A stretch of 64,000 nucleotides of DNA, from NCBI RefSeq assembly GCF_013408925.1, contig NZ_JACCAB010000001.1:1612001-1676000 (forward strand), in the 5' to 3' direction. This DNA is from Pedococcus badiiscoriae (GTDB taxonomy: Bacteria > Actinomycetota > Actinomycetes > Actinomycetales > Dermatophilaceae). Shown in pieces: positions 11,059 through 19,505 of the stretch. Position 1 is the first letter of the stretch, and each line of letters starts with the position of its first letter. Under the pieces are notes generated by a model, which did not search any database, was not told the DNA's origin, and saw only the letters and a list, made by a program, of their open reading frames with translations. Both the position numbers and the translations under genes were made by a program.

Positions 11059-13355
11059 CCGCCCAGATCGACCGCCCGAGCGTCGACACCGTCGGCCACG
11101 CGGCGCAGACCCCTGACGTCGACCAGCCGTGGGTCGAGCTCGGACTCAAGGCCGACGAGTACGACCGCATCCGCGAGATCCTCGACCGGCGTCCGACGAG
11201 CGCCGAGCTCGCGATGTACTCGGTGATGTGGTCCGAACACTGCTCCTACAAGTCGAGCAAGGTGCACTTCTCCCTCTGGGGCGAGAACACCACCGACGAG
11301 ATGCGCGAGAAGCTGCTCGTCGGCATCGGTGAGAACGCCGGGGTCGTCGACATCGGTGACGGCTGGGCGGTGACCTTCAAGGTCGAGTCCCACAACCACC
11401 CGTCCTACGTCGAGCCCTACCAGGGTGCGGCCACCGGGGTCGGCGGCATCATCCGCGACATCATGTCGATGGGCGCGCGCCCGATCGCGATCATGGACCC
11501 GCTGCGCTTCGGCAACCTCAACCACCCCGACACCCAGCGAGTGCTACCCGGGGTCGTCGCGGGGGTGGGTGGCTACGGCAACTGCATCGGCCTGCCCAAC
11601 ATCGGCGGCGAGGTCGTCTTCGACGACTGCTACCAGGGCAACCCGCTCGTCAACGCTCTCTGCGTGGGCGCCATGCGCATCGAGGACATCCACCTCGCCA
11701 AGGCCTCGGGCGTCGGCAACAAGGTGATCCTCTTCGGAGCGAAGACGGGCGGCGACGGCATCGGTGGCGTCTCGGTGCTGGCCTCCGAGACGTTCGACGA
11801 GGGCGGCCCCACCAAGCGACCCGCGGTCCAGGTGGGCGACCCGTTCGCCGAGAAGGTGCTCATCGAGTGCTGCCTCGACCTGTATGCCGCGCACGTGGTC
11901 GACGGCATCCAGGACCTGGGTGGCGCCGGACTCTCCTGCGCCACCAGTGAGCTCGCCTCCAACGGCGACGGCGGCATGCAGATCGAGCTCGACCGGGTGC
12001 CGCTGCGCGACGCCTCGCTCCGCCCTGAGGAGATCCTCATGTCGGAGAGCCAGGAGCGCATGATGGCCGTCGTCGAGCCCGGCAAGCTCGACGAGTTCAT
12101 GGCGATCACCGACCGCTGGGACGTCGAGGCCACCGTCCTCGGCGAGGTCACCGACGGGGACCACCTCGTCATCACCTGGCACGGCGAGGTCATCGTCGAC
12201 GTGCCCCCGCGGTCGGTCGCCCACGAGGGGCCGACCTACCACCGCCCGCTGGAGCGGCCGGCATACCTGGACGACCTGCAGGCCAACGGCACCGACACCC
12301 TCGGTCGGCCCGTCGACGGTCTCGGGCTCAAGTCCGACCTGCTCACGCTGCTGGCCTCCCCGAACCTCTGCGACAAGTCCTGGGTCACCGACCAGTACGA
12401 CCGGTACGTCCTGGGCAACACCGCTCTCGCGATGCCCGATGACGCGGGTGTCGTGCGGGTCGACGAGGAGACCGGCCGTGGCGTGGCGGTCTCGACCGAC
12501 TGCAACGGCCGGTTCGCCAAGCTCGACCCGTACGTCGGGGCCCAGCTGGCACTGGCCGAGTCCTACCGCAACGTCGCCACGTCGGGCGCCACCCCGCTGG
12601 CTGTGACCGACTGCCTCAACTTCGGTTCGCCGGAGGACCCGGGTGTGATGTGGCAGTTCCGCGAGGCCGTGAAGGGCATCGCGGAGGGCTGCAAGACCCT
12701 CGGTATCCCCGTGACCGGTGGCAACGTGTCGTTCTACAACCAGACCGGCGACGTCGCGATCCACCCGACCCCGGTGATCGGGGTGCTGGGCGTCATGGAC
12801 GACGTGTCGCGGCGGACGCCTTCGGGCTGGAAGACCGCCGGCCAGGTCATCTACCTGCTGGGGGCCACGCGCAACGAGCTCGCCGGCGGCGAGTGGGCCC
12901 ACGTCGTGCATGGTCATCTCGGTGGCCTCCCGCCCGTGGTGGACCTCGCCGCGGAACAGCTGCTCGGCGAGATCCTCGTCAACGCCAGCCGCGACGGACT
13001 GGTGGACGCGGCGCACGACCTGTCCGACGGTGGCCTGGCCATCGCGCTGGCCGAGGCGGTGCTCCGCCACGGCGTCGGAGCCCGGATCTGGCTCGAGGAG
13101 GTGTGCGAGCGGGACGGCATCGACGCGTTCACGGCGCTCTACAGCGAGTCCACCGCCCGCGTCATCGTCTCCGTGCCGCGCTCGGAGGAGGTGCGGTTCA
13201 CCGACATGTGCACCGCCCGCGGACAGGTCCACGCCCGGATCGGGGTCGTCGACGACGAGACGGACGGCCTCGACGTCCAGGGCCAGTTCGCGGTCTCGCT
13301 GGCCGATCTGCGTGAGGCCCACACCTCGACCCTGCGGTCGGTGTTCGGTGACTGA
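11055..13355 (+). CDS. purL: FGAM synthetase large subunit PurL
   Basis: 766-residue ATP-dependent subunit (small, PurS/PurQ-requiring type) converting FGAR to FGAM. The N-terminal catalytic signature [15 protein letters not shown] includes the conserved His; [39 protein letters not shown] and the second-half [12 protein letters not shown] are family motifs of the two AIRS-like repeats. GTG start in a GTGA overlap with purQ. The first 23 bases from the overlap (11056-11078) recur exactly at 15116-15138 behind the sterol-carrier-like gene. Confidence 0.97.
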   Translation: MTAQIDRPSVDTVGHAAQTPDVDQPWVELGLKADEYDRIREILDRRPTSAELAMYSVMWSEHCSYKSSKVHFSLWGENTTDEMREKLLVGIGENAGVVDIGDGWAVTFKVESHNHPSYVEPYQGAATGVGGIIRDIMSMGARPIAIMDPLRFGNLNHPDTQRVLPGVVAGVGGYGNCIGLPNIGGEVVFDDCYQGNPLVNALCVGAMRIEDIHLAKASGVGNKVILFGAKTGGDGIGGVSVLASETFDEGGPTKRPAVQVGDPFAEKVLIECCLDLYAAHVVDGIQDLGGAGLSCATSELASNGDGGMQIELDRVPLRDASLRPEEILMSESQERMMAVVEPGKLDEFMAITDRWDVEATVLGEVTDGDHLVITWHGEVIVDVPPRSVAHEGPTYHRPLERPAYLDDLQANGTDTLGRPVDGLGLKSDLLTLLASPNLCDKSWVTDQYDRYVLGNTALAMPDDAGVVRVDEETGRGVAVSTDCNGRFAKLDPYVGAQLALAESYRNVATSGATPLAVTDCLNFGSPEDPGVMWQFREAVKGIAEGCKTLGIPVTGGNVSFYNQTGDVAIHPTPVIGVLGVMDDVSRRTPSGWKTAGQVIYLLGATRNELAGGEWAHVVHGHLGGLPPVVDLAAEQLLGEILVNASRDGLVDAAHDLSDGGLAIALAEAVLRHGVGARIWLEEVCERDGIDAFTALYSESTARVIVSVPRSEEVRFTDMCTARGQVHARIGVVDDETDGLDVQGQFAVSLADLREAHTSTLRSVFGD
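11056..11078 (+). repeat. 23-bp direct repeat, copy 1 (purL start)
   Basis: Starts with TGACCGCCCAGATCG and covers the purQ stop plus the first purL codons. Identical to 15116-15138. A 23-bp exact match is far beyond chance in 64 kb. Confidence 0.9.
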
Positions 13356-13378
13356 GGGGCCATGTGCCCCAGCGGTTT
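13356..13378 (+). terminator. Weak terminator-like hairpin after purL
   Basis: GGGGC and GCCCC form a 5-bp stem around CATGT right after the purL stop, followed within 6 nt by TTTT. The stem is short; read-through into the kinase gene is possible, but a TAGTCT box (13389-13394) could give that gene its own promoter. Confidence 0.3.
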
Positions 13379-13429
13379 TCGCCGCACACTAGTCTTGGGG
13401 CGCTTCGGGGGCCGAACACGAGGAGCAGC

Positions 13430-14554
13430 GTGAGATCAGTCGACGACCTGGCCCGACGCCAGGCCATCGAGCAGTACCAGGTGCTCGACCAACCCGCCGA
13501 ACCGGACCTCCAGGGCTTGCTTGAGCTGGCGGCCATCGTCTGCGAGGTGCCGACGACTGTCATCAACATCATCGACGACCGGCTTCAGCACCAGATCGCG
13601 GCCGTCGGCTTCGCCCCCGGGGTCTGTGCCCGCGAGGACTCGATGTGCGCCGTGGTGCTCGACGAGGCACGCCGGGTCGAGGTTTTCGTCGCGCGTGAGG
13701 ACCCGCGCTTCGCCCAGAACCCGTTCGTGACCGGCGAGATCGCCAAGGTCCGGTTCTACGCGTCGAGTCCGCTCGTCACGCCCGACGGTGTCGTCATCGG
13801 CACCCTCTGCGTGTTCGATGACTCGACGGGCCGGCTGAGCAGCGAGGCTGCGCACGGGTTGGACGTCCTGGCCCGACAGGTCGTCGACGTGCTCGAGCTG
13901 CGGCGCACGGCCCGGGAGCTGACCCGGTCGAACGAGCAGCTCGCCCAGTTTGCCGGCCAGGTGAGCCACGACCTCGCGAACCCGTTGGCAGCCCTCTCGG
14001 GGTTCCTCGAGATGGCCAGTGACAGCGCGTCTCTCGACGCGGCGCCCGACGTCGCCCGCGCCCTGAGCCGGGCCGAGCTGTCGGCCCAGCGGATGCAGTA
14101 CCTCATCACCGACCTGCTCGACTACGCCCAGCTCGGTGGACGCGTCCGCACCACCGAGGTCGACGTCGCCCTGCTCGTCGACGAGGTCCTGGAGGACCTG
14201 AGCGCCCGGGTGCGGGCCGCGGGAGCGATCGTCGAGGTGGGTGAGCTGCCGGTCTTCAGGGCCGACCGGACCGTGCTGCGCGCTCTCGTCCAGAACATCG
14301 TCGCCAACGCCGTGAAGTTCAGCGCCACCAGCGGTCGGGAGCCGCACGTCACCATCACGGTCGAACCCGTGACGGGCGGTTGGCGGCTGGCCGTGGACGA
14401 CGACGGACCCGGGGTGCCACCGGAGGAGCGTGACCGCGTCTTCGGCCTGAGCACGTGCGAACGGATCGTCACCGCCCATGGTGGACGGATGGGCATCGAC
14501 ACCTCGCCGTGGGGTGGAGCGAGCGTCTGGGCGATCCTGCCGGACCGCGGCTGA
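13430..14554 (+). CDS. GAF-domain sensor histidine kinase with shortened ATP lid
   Basis: 374-residue soluble sensor kinase. GAF domain about residues 20-165 (VINIIDDRLQHQIAAVG, then FYASSPLVTPDGVVIGTLCVFD), a helical linker, the HisKA box VSHDLANPLAALSG with the phospho-acceptor His, and a HATPase core with NIVANAVKFS (N box) and VDDDGPGVP (G1 box). The region that should hold the F box and G2 box is collapsed: RVF runs directly into GLSTCERIVTAHGG, about 12 residues short, so the ATP lid is missing. Start is the GTG at 13430 with GAGGAGC before it. No adjacent response regulator. Whether it can still phosphorylate is doubtful. Confidence 0.85.
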   Translation: MRSVDDLARRQAIEQYQVLDQPAEPDLQGLLELAAIVCEVPTTVINIIDDRLQHQIAAVGFAPGVCAREDSMCAVVLDEARRVEVFVAREDPRFAQNPFVTGEIAKVRFYASSPLVTPDGVVIGTLCVFDDSTGRLSSEAAHGLDVLARQVVDVLELRRTARELTRSNEQLAQFAGQVSHDLANPLAALSGFLEMASDSASLDAAPDVARALSRAELSAQRMQYLITDLLDYAQLGGRVRTTEVDVALLVDEVLEDLSARVRAAGAIVEVGELPVFRADRTVLRALVQNIVANAVKFSATSGREPHVTITVEPVTGGWRLAVDDDGPGVPPEERDRVFGLSTCERIVTAHGGRMGIDTSPWGGASVWAILPDRG

Positions 14555-14590
14555 CACCGGCGGCGTGCCCGTTCCGCTGACGCGCGAGAA

Positions 14591-14623
14591 GGCCCGGTCG
14601 CGCATCCCCCGCGCGGCCGGGCC
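14591..14623 (+). terminator. Terminator after the GAF kinase gene
   Basis: A 13-bp stem with one G-T wobble, GGCCCGGTCGCGC (14591-14603) against 14611-14623, loop of 7 nt. Followed by CTTCGTCC rather than a T-run, as is common in high-G+C actinobacteria. Confidence 0.6.
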
Positions 14624-14755
14624 CTTCGTCCCCCGTGTGTCCCCGCCATGAACGGTACGTCGAGGATCTGACGGCGCCAATGGGTACTCATACTCATTCT
14701 CGACCGCCGGACGGCCGCTCAAGGAGACGTCGGTGCGGCATGCGACGATGCCGGT

Positions 14756-15118
14756 ATGCCGCCGCGCCGCCGAGTCACCGTCGCCGCCGGACGTGCCGCG
14801 GTGGCCTCGTGGAAGGTCCAGCGTGACGCCACCGGGAGCCCGGAGCTCGGCACGGCCGTGCGCTACACGCTGGAGGAGCTCTCCGTCGTTGCGCCCGGCC
14901 GCAGCGTCGAGGTGCGCGTGCCCCCGTTCGGGGCGGTTCAGTGCATCGCCGGTACGACCCACACCCGCGGCACGCCCCCCAACGTCATCGAGACCGATGC
15001 GCAGACCTGGCTCGCCGTGGCGACAGGGGCCCTCAGCTGGGAGGGTGCCTGGGAGTCGGGCACCCTCCGGGTGAGCGGGCACCGCGCCGACCTCACCGCA
15101 TACCTTCCGCTCGCCTGA
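14756..15118 (+). CDS. Sterol carrier family (SCP-like) protein
   Basis: 120-residue protein of the small bacterial SCP-orthologue family that is repeatedly found near purL and purF in actinobacteria. Basic N-terminus (PPRRRVTVAAGRAA), then RYTLEELSVVAPGRSVEVRV, GTTHTRGTPPNVIETDAQTWLAVATG, the last being the signature helix. The biochemical role is unknown; a lipid or ligand-binding pocket is assumed from the fold. A GACGAT box 6 nt before the ATG and no ribosome site suggest a leaderless start. Its stop codon begins the second copy of the 23-bp repeat taken from the purL start. Confidence 0.8.
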   Translation: MPPRRRVTVAAGRAAVASWKVQRDATGSPELGTAVRYTLEELSVVAPGRSVEVRVPPFGAVQCIAGTTHTRGTPPNVIETDAQTWLAVATGALSWEGAWESGTLRVSGHRADLTAYLPLA

Positions 15119-15138
15119 CCGCCCAGATCGACCGCCCG
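15116..15138 (+). repeat. 23-bp direct repeat, copy 2 (after the SCP-like gene)
   Basis: Exact copy of the purQ/purL junction at 11056-11078, beginning with the TGA stop of the SCP-like gene. No reading frame uses it here. It looks like a recombination scar. Confidence 0.9.
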
Positions 15139-15171
15139 CCAGAGCTTGACCATCCAAGGAGACTGATCCGC

Positions 15172-15564
15172 ATGCAGCTGAAGCTGGAGCTCGTCCCACT
15201 GCCCGTCGCCGACGTCGAACGGTCCATCGCGTTCTACGAGGACACCCTCGGGTTCACCAAGGACGTCGACGTGCAGCCTGCCGAGGGCATCAGGATCGTC
15301 CAGCTGACCCCGCCGGGATCGGGCTGCTCGATCGGCTTCGGGACCGGACTGGAGGTCTACCGGGGCGAGCCGGGCAGCATCCGCGGTCTGCACCTGGTGG
15401 TCGAGGACATCGAGGCGGCCCGCGCCGACCTGGTCAGCCGTGGAGTCGACGTGAGCGAGGTCCACGACTTCGGCGGGGGAGTCAAGGGCGCGGAGTTCTC
15501 CGACCCCGATGGCAACTCGTTCGAGCTCCAGGAGATGGCCTGGCGCCGCGGTGACACCTTCTAG
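15172..15564 (+). CDS. VOC (glyoxalase/bleomycin-resistance) family protein
   Basis: 130-residue single-domain vicinal oxygen chelate protein. PLPVADVERSIAFYEDTLGF (about residues 9-28) begins the first beta-alpha-beta-beta-beta module; GLHLVVEDIEAARADLVSRGVDVSEVHDFGGGVKGAEFSDPDGNSFELQE forms the second with the usual metal-site Glu near the end. Substrate unknown: members include glyoxalases, dioxygenases and antibiotic-binding proteins. AAGGAGA lies 9 nt before the ATG. Confidence 0.85.
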   Translation: MQLKLELVPLPVADVERSIAFYEDTLGFTKDVDVQPAEGIRIVQLTPPGSGCSIGFGTGLEVYRGEPGSIRGLHLVVEDIEAARADLVSRGVDVSEVHDFGGGVKGAEFSDPDGNSFELQEMAWRRGDTF

Positions 15565-15566
15565 GG

Positions 15567-16601
15567 TCACTCGCCCGGGTAGCGGACCCCGATCTGCGCC
15601 CGGATGTCGTCGAGCGCGTCCATGATCGTCAGGGTCTCGGCGTGCGGCATCAGGGGTGACTCGACCTCTCCGGCCGTGATCCGACGCGCCACCTCGACAG
15701 CCTCGAAGTGGAGTCCGTGGGCGGTGTCCTCGGGGGCGTAGCGGTCCAGCTCCGTGCCGTCGGTGGACACCAGGCGCACCACCGCGCGGGGCGTGTAGAA
15801 CGGGCCGCTGATCTCGAGGCGAGCCCGGGTGCCGCAGACAGCCGCAGTCGTCGGCGTCTTGGTGAGCATCGTCGTGCCCAGCACTCCCATCGCACCGGTG
15901 CTGCTCGTCACCCCGATCGCCCCTTGGGCGTCCACCCCGGTGTCGGTGAGTGCGCCCGTCGCTGTCACGTCGACGAAGTCCCCGAGCACGAAATGGGCGA
16001 ACGACACGGGATAGATCCCCAGGTCGAGCAGCGCACCGCCCGCCAGCGCAGCGTCGGCCAGTCGGAGCGGGCCGTCGGGATAGAGCGCCTGTCCGTGGTC
16101 GGCGTGCACGGTGTGGACGTCACCCAGCAGCCCGTCCTCGAGGCAGCGCCGCACCACGTCGATGTGCGGCAGGAACCGCGTCCACATCGCTTCCATGACG
16201 AAAACGCCTGCGGCCCCGGCAGACTCGACGATGTCGCGGGACTCGCTGGCGTTGCGGGCGAAGGCCTTCTCGACCAGCACGGGCTTGCCGGCCCCGGTGG
16301 CGAGCAGCGCCTGGGCGCGGTGCTCCGAGTGCGGCGAGGCGACGTAGACGACGTCGACGTCCGGGTCCGCGACGAGGTCGGCGTAGGAGCCGTAGGCCGT
16401 CTCGATGCCGAAGGCTGCTGCGAACTCCTGAGCGCGGGGCAGGCTCCGGGACGCGACCGCCTGGAGCTGCTGGCCGGTGCGGGCCTGCAGGGCCGTGGCG
16501 AAGGAGCGGGCAATGCCTCCCGGCGCGAGGATCCCCCAGCGAAGGGTCGGTGCGTCACGGGGATCGGGCGTCCGGGGCGGGGGCAGCGTCAGGGAAGGCA
16601 C
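15567..16601 (-). CDS. Gfo/Idh/MocA family oxidoreductase
   Basis: 344-residue NAD(P)-dependent dehydrogenase acting on a sugar, inositol or related substrate. The Rossmann start WGILAPGGIARSFATAL (about residues 18-34), DVVYVASPHSEHRAQA and GKPVLVEKAFARNA with the catalytic Lys of the EKP-type motif (here EKA) are all present. The C-terminal alpha/beta domain runs from GDVHTVHADHG on. The GTG at 16601 is preferred because GATGAT lies 6 nt before it; the open frame reaches an ATG at 16643. It follows the VOC gene tail to tail. Confidence 0.88.
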   Translation of the reverse strand: MPSLTLPPPRTPDPRDAPTLRWGILAPGGIARSFATALQARTGQQLQAVASRSLPRAQEFAAAFGIETAYGSYADLVADPDVDVVYVASPHSEHRAQALLATGAGKPVLVEKAFARNASESRDIVESAGAAGVFVMEAMWTRFLPHIDVVRRCLEDGLLGDVHTVHADHGQALYPDGPLRLADAALAGGALLDLGIYPVSFAHFVLGDFVDVTATGALTDTGVDAQGAIGVTSSTGAMGVLGTTMLTKTPTTAAVCGTRARLEISGPFYTPRAVVRLVSTDGTELDRYAPEDTAHGLHFEAVEVARRITAGEVESPLMPHAETLTIMDALDDIRAQIGVRYPGE

Positions 16602-16678
16602 CGCCCCATCATCGGTGCTGGACCGGCGGCCCGCACCCGGCATCCATCAGGTGTCAGCAGAGCAGGGCAGCGTCCGGC

Positions 16679-17482
16679 TCACCGGATCCGCCACACGTCG
16701 GGAGGGGTCGGTGGCGGGGGACTCGGGACCGCGTCGGCATCGGTGAACGGCCGTCCCGAGCCCAGGGCACGGGTGAGCTCGGCGCCCTCGCGGACGGTGC
16801 TGGGGAAGGCGCCCTTGGCGACGCTGCGGACGACGGCGTCCAGCGGCAGCGGCTGACTCGAGCCGACCAGCACCAGGTTGCCGAACCGGCGCCGCTTCCA
16901 GATGTCGACCTCCGCGATCGCGGCGGTGTGCGGCAGGTGTCGGGCGAGACCTGCATGGACCCGGGCCACGTGACGGTGGTCCGGCTCGTCGGCCGTGTTC
17001 ATGACCAGGACCCCACCTGGCAGCAGCACCCGCGCCACGTCCGCGAACCACTCAGCGCTGGTGAGGTCGGCCGGCACCTGGCTGTCCGCGAACGCGTCGA
17101 CGACGACCGCCCCCGCGCTCGAGTCCTTGAGGGCCGCCACGCCCTCCCGACCCCGCTGCGGACGCACCCGGATGCGGTGCCCGCGTGGCAGGGGCAGCTC
17201 GTGTCGCACTGCCTCGGTCAGCGCCGCGTCGGGCTCCAGCACGATCTGCGGCGAACCCGGCCGGGTGTGCTGGACGTAGCGGGGCAGCGTCATCGCCGCA
17301 CCTCCGACGTGCGTGACCGCCAGGGGGCCGGCGGGCAGCGAGTCGGCCACGGCCGCCAGGTGCTGCATGTAGCCGAAGACGAGCAGCTCGGGGTCGGTCA
17401 GGCTGACGTACGACTGCGGGTACCCGTCGACCAGGACGGTGCTCCCGCCGTGGTCGTCGACCTCGAAACGGAACTCCTGCAT
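16679..17482 (-). CDS. Spermidine synthase-like methyltransferase-fold protein
   Basis: 267-residue Rossmann-fold protein of the group annotated as fused or spermidine synthase-like in actinobacteria. MQEFRFEVDDHGGSTVLVDGYPQSYVSL at the start, then GPLAVTHVGGAAMTLPRY, IVLEPDAALTEAVR, VVVDAF and DVARVLLPGGVLVMN. True spermidine synthases have conserved GGG/DxG polyamine residues; here GGAAM replaces them, so polyamine synthesis is not assured. Lies 35 nt downstream of the dehydrogenase gene on the same strand; no strong ribosome site. Confidence 0.75.
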   Translation of the reverse strand: MQEFRFEVDDHGGSTVLVDGYPQSYVSLTDPELLVFGYMQHLAAVADSLPAGPLAVTHVGGAAMTLPRYVQHTRPGSPQIVLEPDAALTEAVRHELPLPRGHRIRVRPQRGREGVAALKDSSAGAVVVDAFADSQVPADLTSAEWFADVARVLLPGGVLVMNTADEPDHRHVARVHAGLARHLPHTAAIAEVDIWKRRRFGNLVLVGSSQPLPLDAVVRSVAKGAFPSTVREGAELTRALGSGRPFTDADAVPSPPPPTPPDVWRIR

Positions 17483-17517
17483 CAGCTCAGCCGGGGACAG
17501 ACGCGGTATGGGCCGGG

Positions 17518-18564
17518 TCAGGGGCGGATGAGCGACTTGATGGCCCGACGCTCGTCCATGGCGGCGTACGCCTCGGCGACCTCGGTGAGTGGGACCTCCA
17601 GGTCGAAGACGAGCCCAGGGTTGATCGCACCGGACAGCACGTCGTCGCGCAGCTGAGGCAGGTACTGGCGGGCCGGCGCAATCCCGCCCGCGATCCCGAC
17701 GTTGCGCGCGAACATGTCTCGCACGGGGTACTCGATGCCGTGCGGCACGCCCACGTATCCCACGATGGCGCCGGGCCGGGCGGCTGCGATCGCCGTCGAC
17801 ATCGACTCGTTCGTGCCGACGCACTCGAGCACGGCATCGGCGCCGACCCCGTCGGTGAGCTCCTTGACGGCGGCGACCGCGTCGTCGCCCCGGACCTCCA
17901 CCACGTCGGTGGCGCCGAACTCACGGGCGATGCGTTGGCGGGACTCGTGGCGCGACATGGCGATGATGCGCTCGGCGCCCATCCGCGCGGCGGCCAGGAC
18001 GCCGCTGAGGCCGACTGCACCGTCTCCGACCACCACGACGGTGTCCCCCTCCTGCACCTGAGCCGCCACGGCGGCGTGCCAGCCCGTGCCCATCACGTCC
18101 GACAGGCTGAGCAGGCTGGGGACCAGGTCCTCGTCCGGCACCTCGCGAGTGGAGACGAGCGTGCCATCCGCGAGCGGCACGCGGACGTACTCGCCCTGCC
18201 CGCCGTCGGCCATGATGCCGTCGCGGTCGGGCCCGCCCCAGAATCCGCCGTGGTCACAGCGCGACTGGATCCCGACGCGGCAGTGCGGACACGTGTTGTC
18301 GGAGTACATGAAGGGCGCGATGACGAAGTCACCCGGCCGCACGCTGCGGACGTCGCTGCCGACCTCCTCGACGATGCCGACGAACTCGTGGCCGATGCGG
18401 GTCGGCTCGGTGACCGGGTTGATGCCGCGGTACGGCCAGAGGTCGCTGCCGCACACGCAGGCAGCGGTGACGCGCACCAGCGCGTCGGTGGGCTTGGCGA
18501 TGCGGGGGTCGGGGACGTCTTCGAGGCGGATGTCACCGGGCGCGTTCAGGATGGTGGCCTTCAT
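17518..18564 (-). CDS. Zinc-dependent MDR alcohol dehydrogenase
   Basis: 348-residue medium-chain dehydrogenase. Catalytic zinc ligands: CVCGSD (Cys near residue 37), GHEFVG (His-Glu). The structural zinc lobe is present as CPHCRVGIQSRCDHGGFWGG. NAD(P) site: VVVVGDGAVGLSGVLAA. The family includes actinobacterial dehydrogenases of glutathione- or mycothiol-type aldehydes and threonine/sorbitol types; substrate not determined. The start ATG at 18564 has CAGGCT 7 nt before it. A 29-bp perfect palindrome lies between this gene and the divergent LLM gene. Confidence 0.9.
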   Translation of the reverse strand: MKATILNAPGDIRLEDVPDPRIAKPTDALVRVTAACVCGSDLWPYRGINPVTEPTRIGHEFVGIVEEVGSDVRSVRPGDFVIAPFMYSDNTCPHCRVGIQSRCDHGGFWGGPDRDGIMADGGQGEYVRVPLADGTLVSTREVPDEDLVPSLLSLSDVMGTGWHAAVAAQVQEGDTVVVVGDGAVGLSGVLAAARMGAERIIAMSRHESRQRIAREFGATDVVEVRGDDAVAAVKELTDGVGADAVLECVGTNESMSTAIAAARPGAIVGYVGVPHGIEYPVRDMFARNVGIAGGIAPARQYLPQLRDDVLSGAINPGLVFDLEVPLTEVAEAYAAMDERRAIKSLIRP

Positions 18565-18597
18565 GCCTGCCAGCCTGCCACGGCGATCGAGGCGCCC

Positions 18598-18626
18598 GTA
18601 TGCCGCGTGGTCACCACGCGGCATAC
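18598..18626. promoter_or_regulatory. 29-bp perfect palindrome in a divergent promoter region
   Basis: Two 14-bp arms, GTATGCCGCGTGGT and its exact complement, around one central C. The right arm overlaps the -10 box (TACCCT, 18624-18629) of the LLM gene; the left arm is 34 bp from the dehydrogenase start. The position suits a repressor operator acting on both genes. Each end is also a copy of the GTATGCCG octamer. Confidence 0.7.
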
Positions 18627-18635
18627 CCTCGCTGC

Positions 18636-19499
18636 ATGCGCTGTGGCATCACCATCCTCCCGGAGTACCGCTGGACCGAGGCCGAGCCGCTGTGGCAGCG
18701 CGCCGAGGAGTACGGCTTCGACCACGCGTGGACGTACGACCACCTGGTCTGGGCGGGGCTGCCGGACTCGCCGTGGTTCGGTGCCCTGCCGACCCTGACC
18801 GCCGCCGCGATGGCAACGTCGACGATCAGGCTCGGGACGTTCGTGAGCTCTCCCAACTACCGTCATCCCTACGTCTTCCTGCGGGATCTGCTTGCGCTGG
18901 ATGACATCTCGAGCGGGAGGCTGATCTGCGGCCTGGGGACGGGTGGCGACCTCGACGCCGCGATCCTCGGCGACGAGCGAACGCTGAAGGAGCGCGTCGA
19001 CCGGTTCCACGAGTTCGTGGAGGTGCTCGACCGGCTTTTCCTGGAGGACCACCTGACGCACGAGGGCTGGCACTACCGGACCGTCGACGCGCGCACCCTC
19101 CCCGGCTCGCTCCAGCGGCCCCGCGTGCCCTTCGTCATCGCGGCGAACGGCCCGCGCTCGCTGCGCCTCGCGGCGGCCCACGGCCAGGGCTGGGTGACGT
19201 ACGGCAAGGGCGGGGAGACCCTGGACGAGTGGTGGTCCGGGATCGCCGAGCTGAGCGCGAGGCTCGACGAGGCGGAGGGCGCCGCGGACCGTCAGGCGCC
19301 GCTGGACCGGTACCTCTCGCTCGACGGAGCGCCGCGCTACTCCCTCGAGAGCGCCGAGCTCTTCGCCGAGATGGTCGGACGGGCGGCCGGGCTGGGGTTC
19401 ACCGACGTCGTGACGCACTGGCCGCGCGCCGAGGGCGTCTACGCGGGCAGCGAGGCCGTCCTGGACGAGGTGGCGGCGAGGTTGCCCGGACTGCGCTGA
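18636..19499 (+). CDS. LLM class F420-dependent oxidoreductase
   Basis: 287-residue TIM-barrel enzyme of the luciferase-like family. MRCGITILPEYRW at the start, YGFDHAWTYDHLVW (about residues 24-37), IRLGTFVSSPNYRHPYVFLRDLLALDDISSGRLICGLGTGG is the family core, and PFVIAANGPRSLRLAA the late strand. In actinobacteria these usually use F420, consistent with the Ddn-like gene at 9.5 kb. Leaderless: TACCCT 6 nt before the ATG, no ribosome site. Divergent from the MDR dehydrogenase across the 29-bp palindrome, so the two may serve one pathway. Confidence 0.88.
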   Translation: MRCGITILPEYRWTEAEPLWQRAEEYGFDHAWTYDHLVWAGLPDSPWFGALPTLTAAAMATSTIRLGTFVSSPNYRHPYVFLRDLLALDDISSGRLICGLGTGGDLDAAILGDERTLKERVDRFHEFVEVLDRLFLEDHLTHEGWHYRTVDARTLPGSLQRPRVPFVIAANGPRSLRLAAAHGQGWVTYGKGGETLDEWWSGIAELSARLDEAEGAADRQAPLDRYLSLDGAPRYSLESAELFAEMVGRAAGLGFTDVVTHWPRAEGVYAGSEAVLDEVAARLPGLR

Positions 19500-19505
19500 G
19501 CTCGG

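Noticed and set aside
14941..15171. Second purL-like reading frame at the 23-bp repeat
   Set aside because: After the 23 bases the sequence no longer matches purL and runs into the VOC gene leader.
16679..17482. Polyamine biosynthesis (true spermidine synthase)
   Set aside because: The polyamine-binding residues are not recognisable and no SAM decarboxylase gene is nearby; only the fold is claimed.
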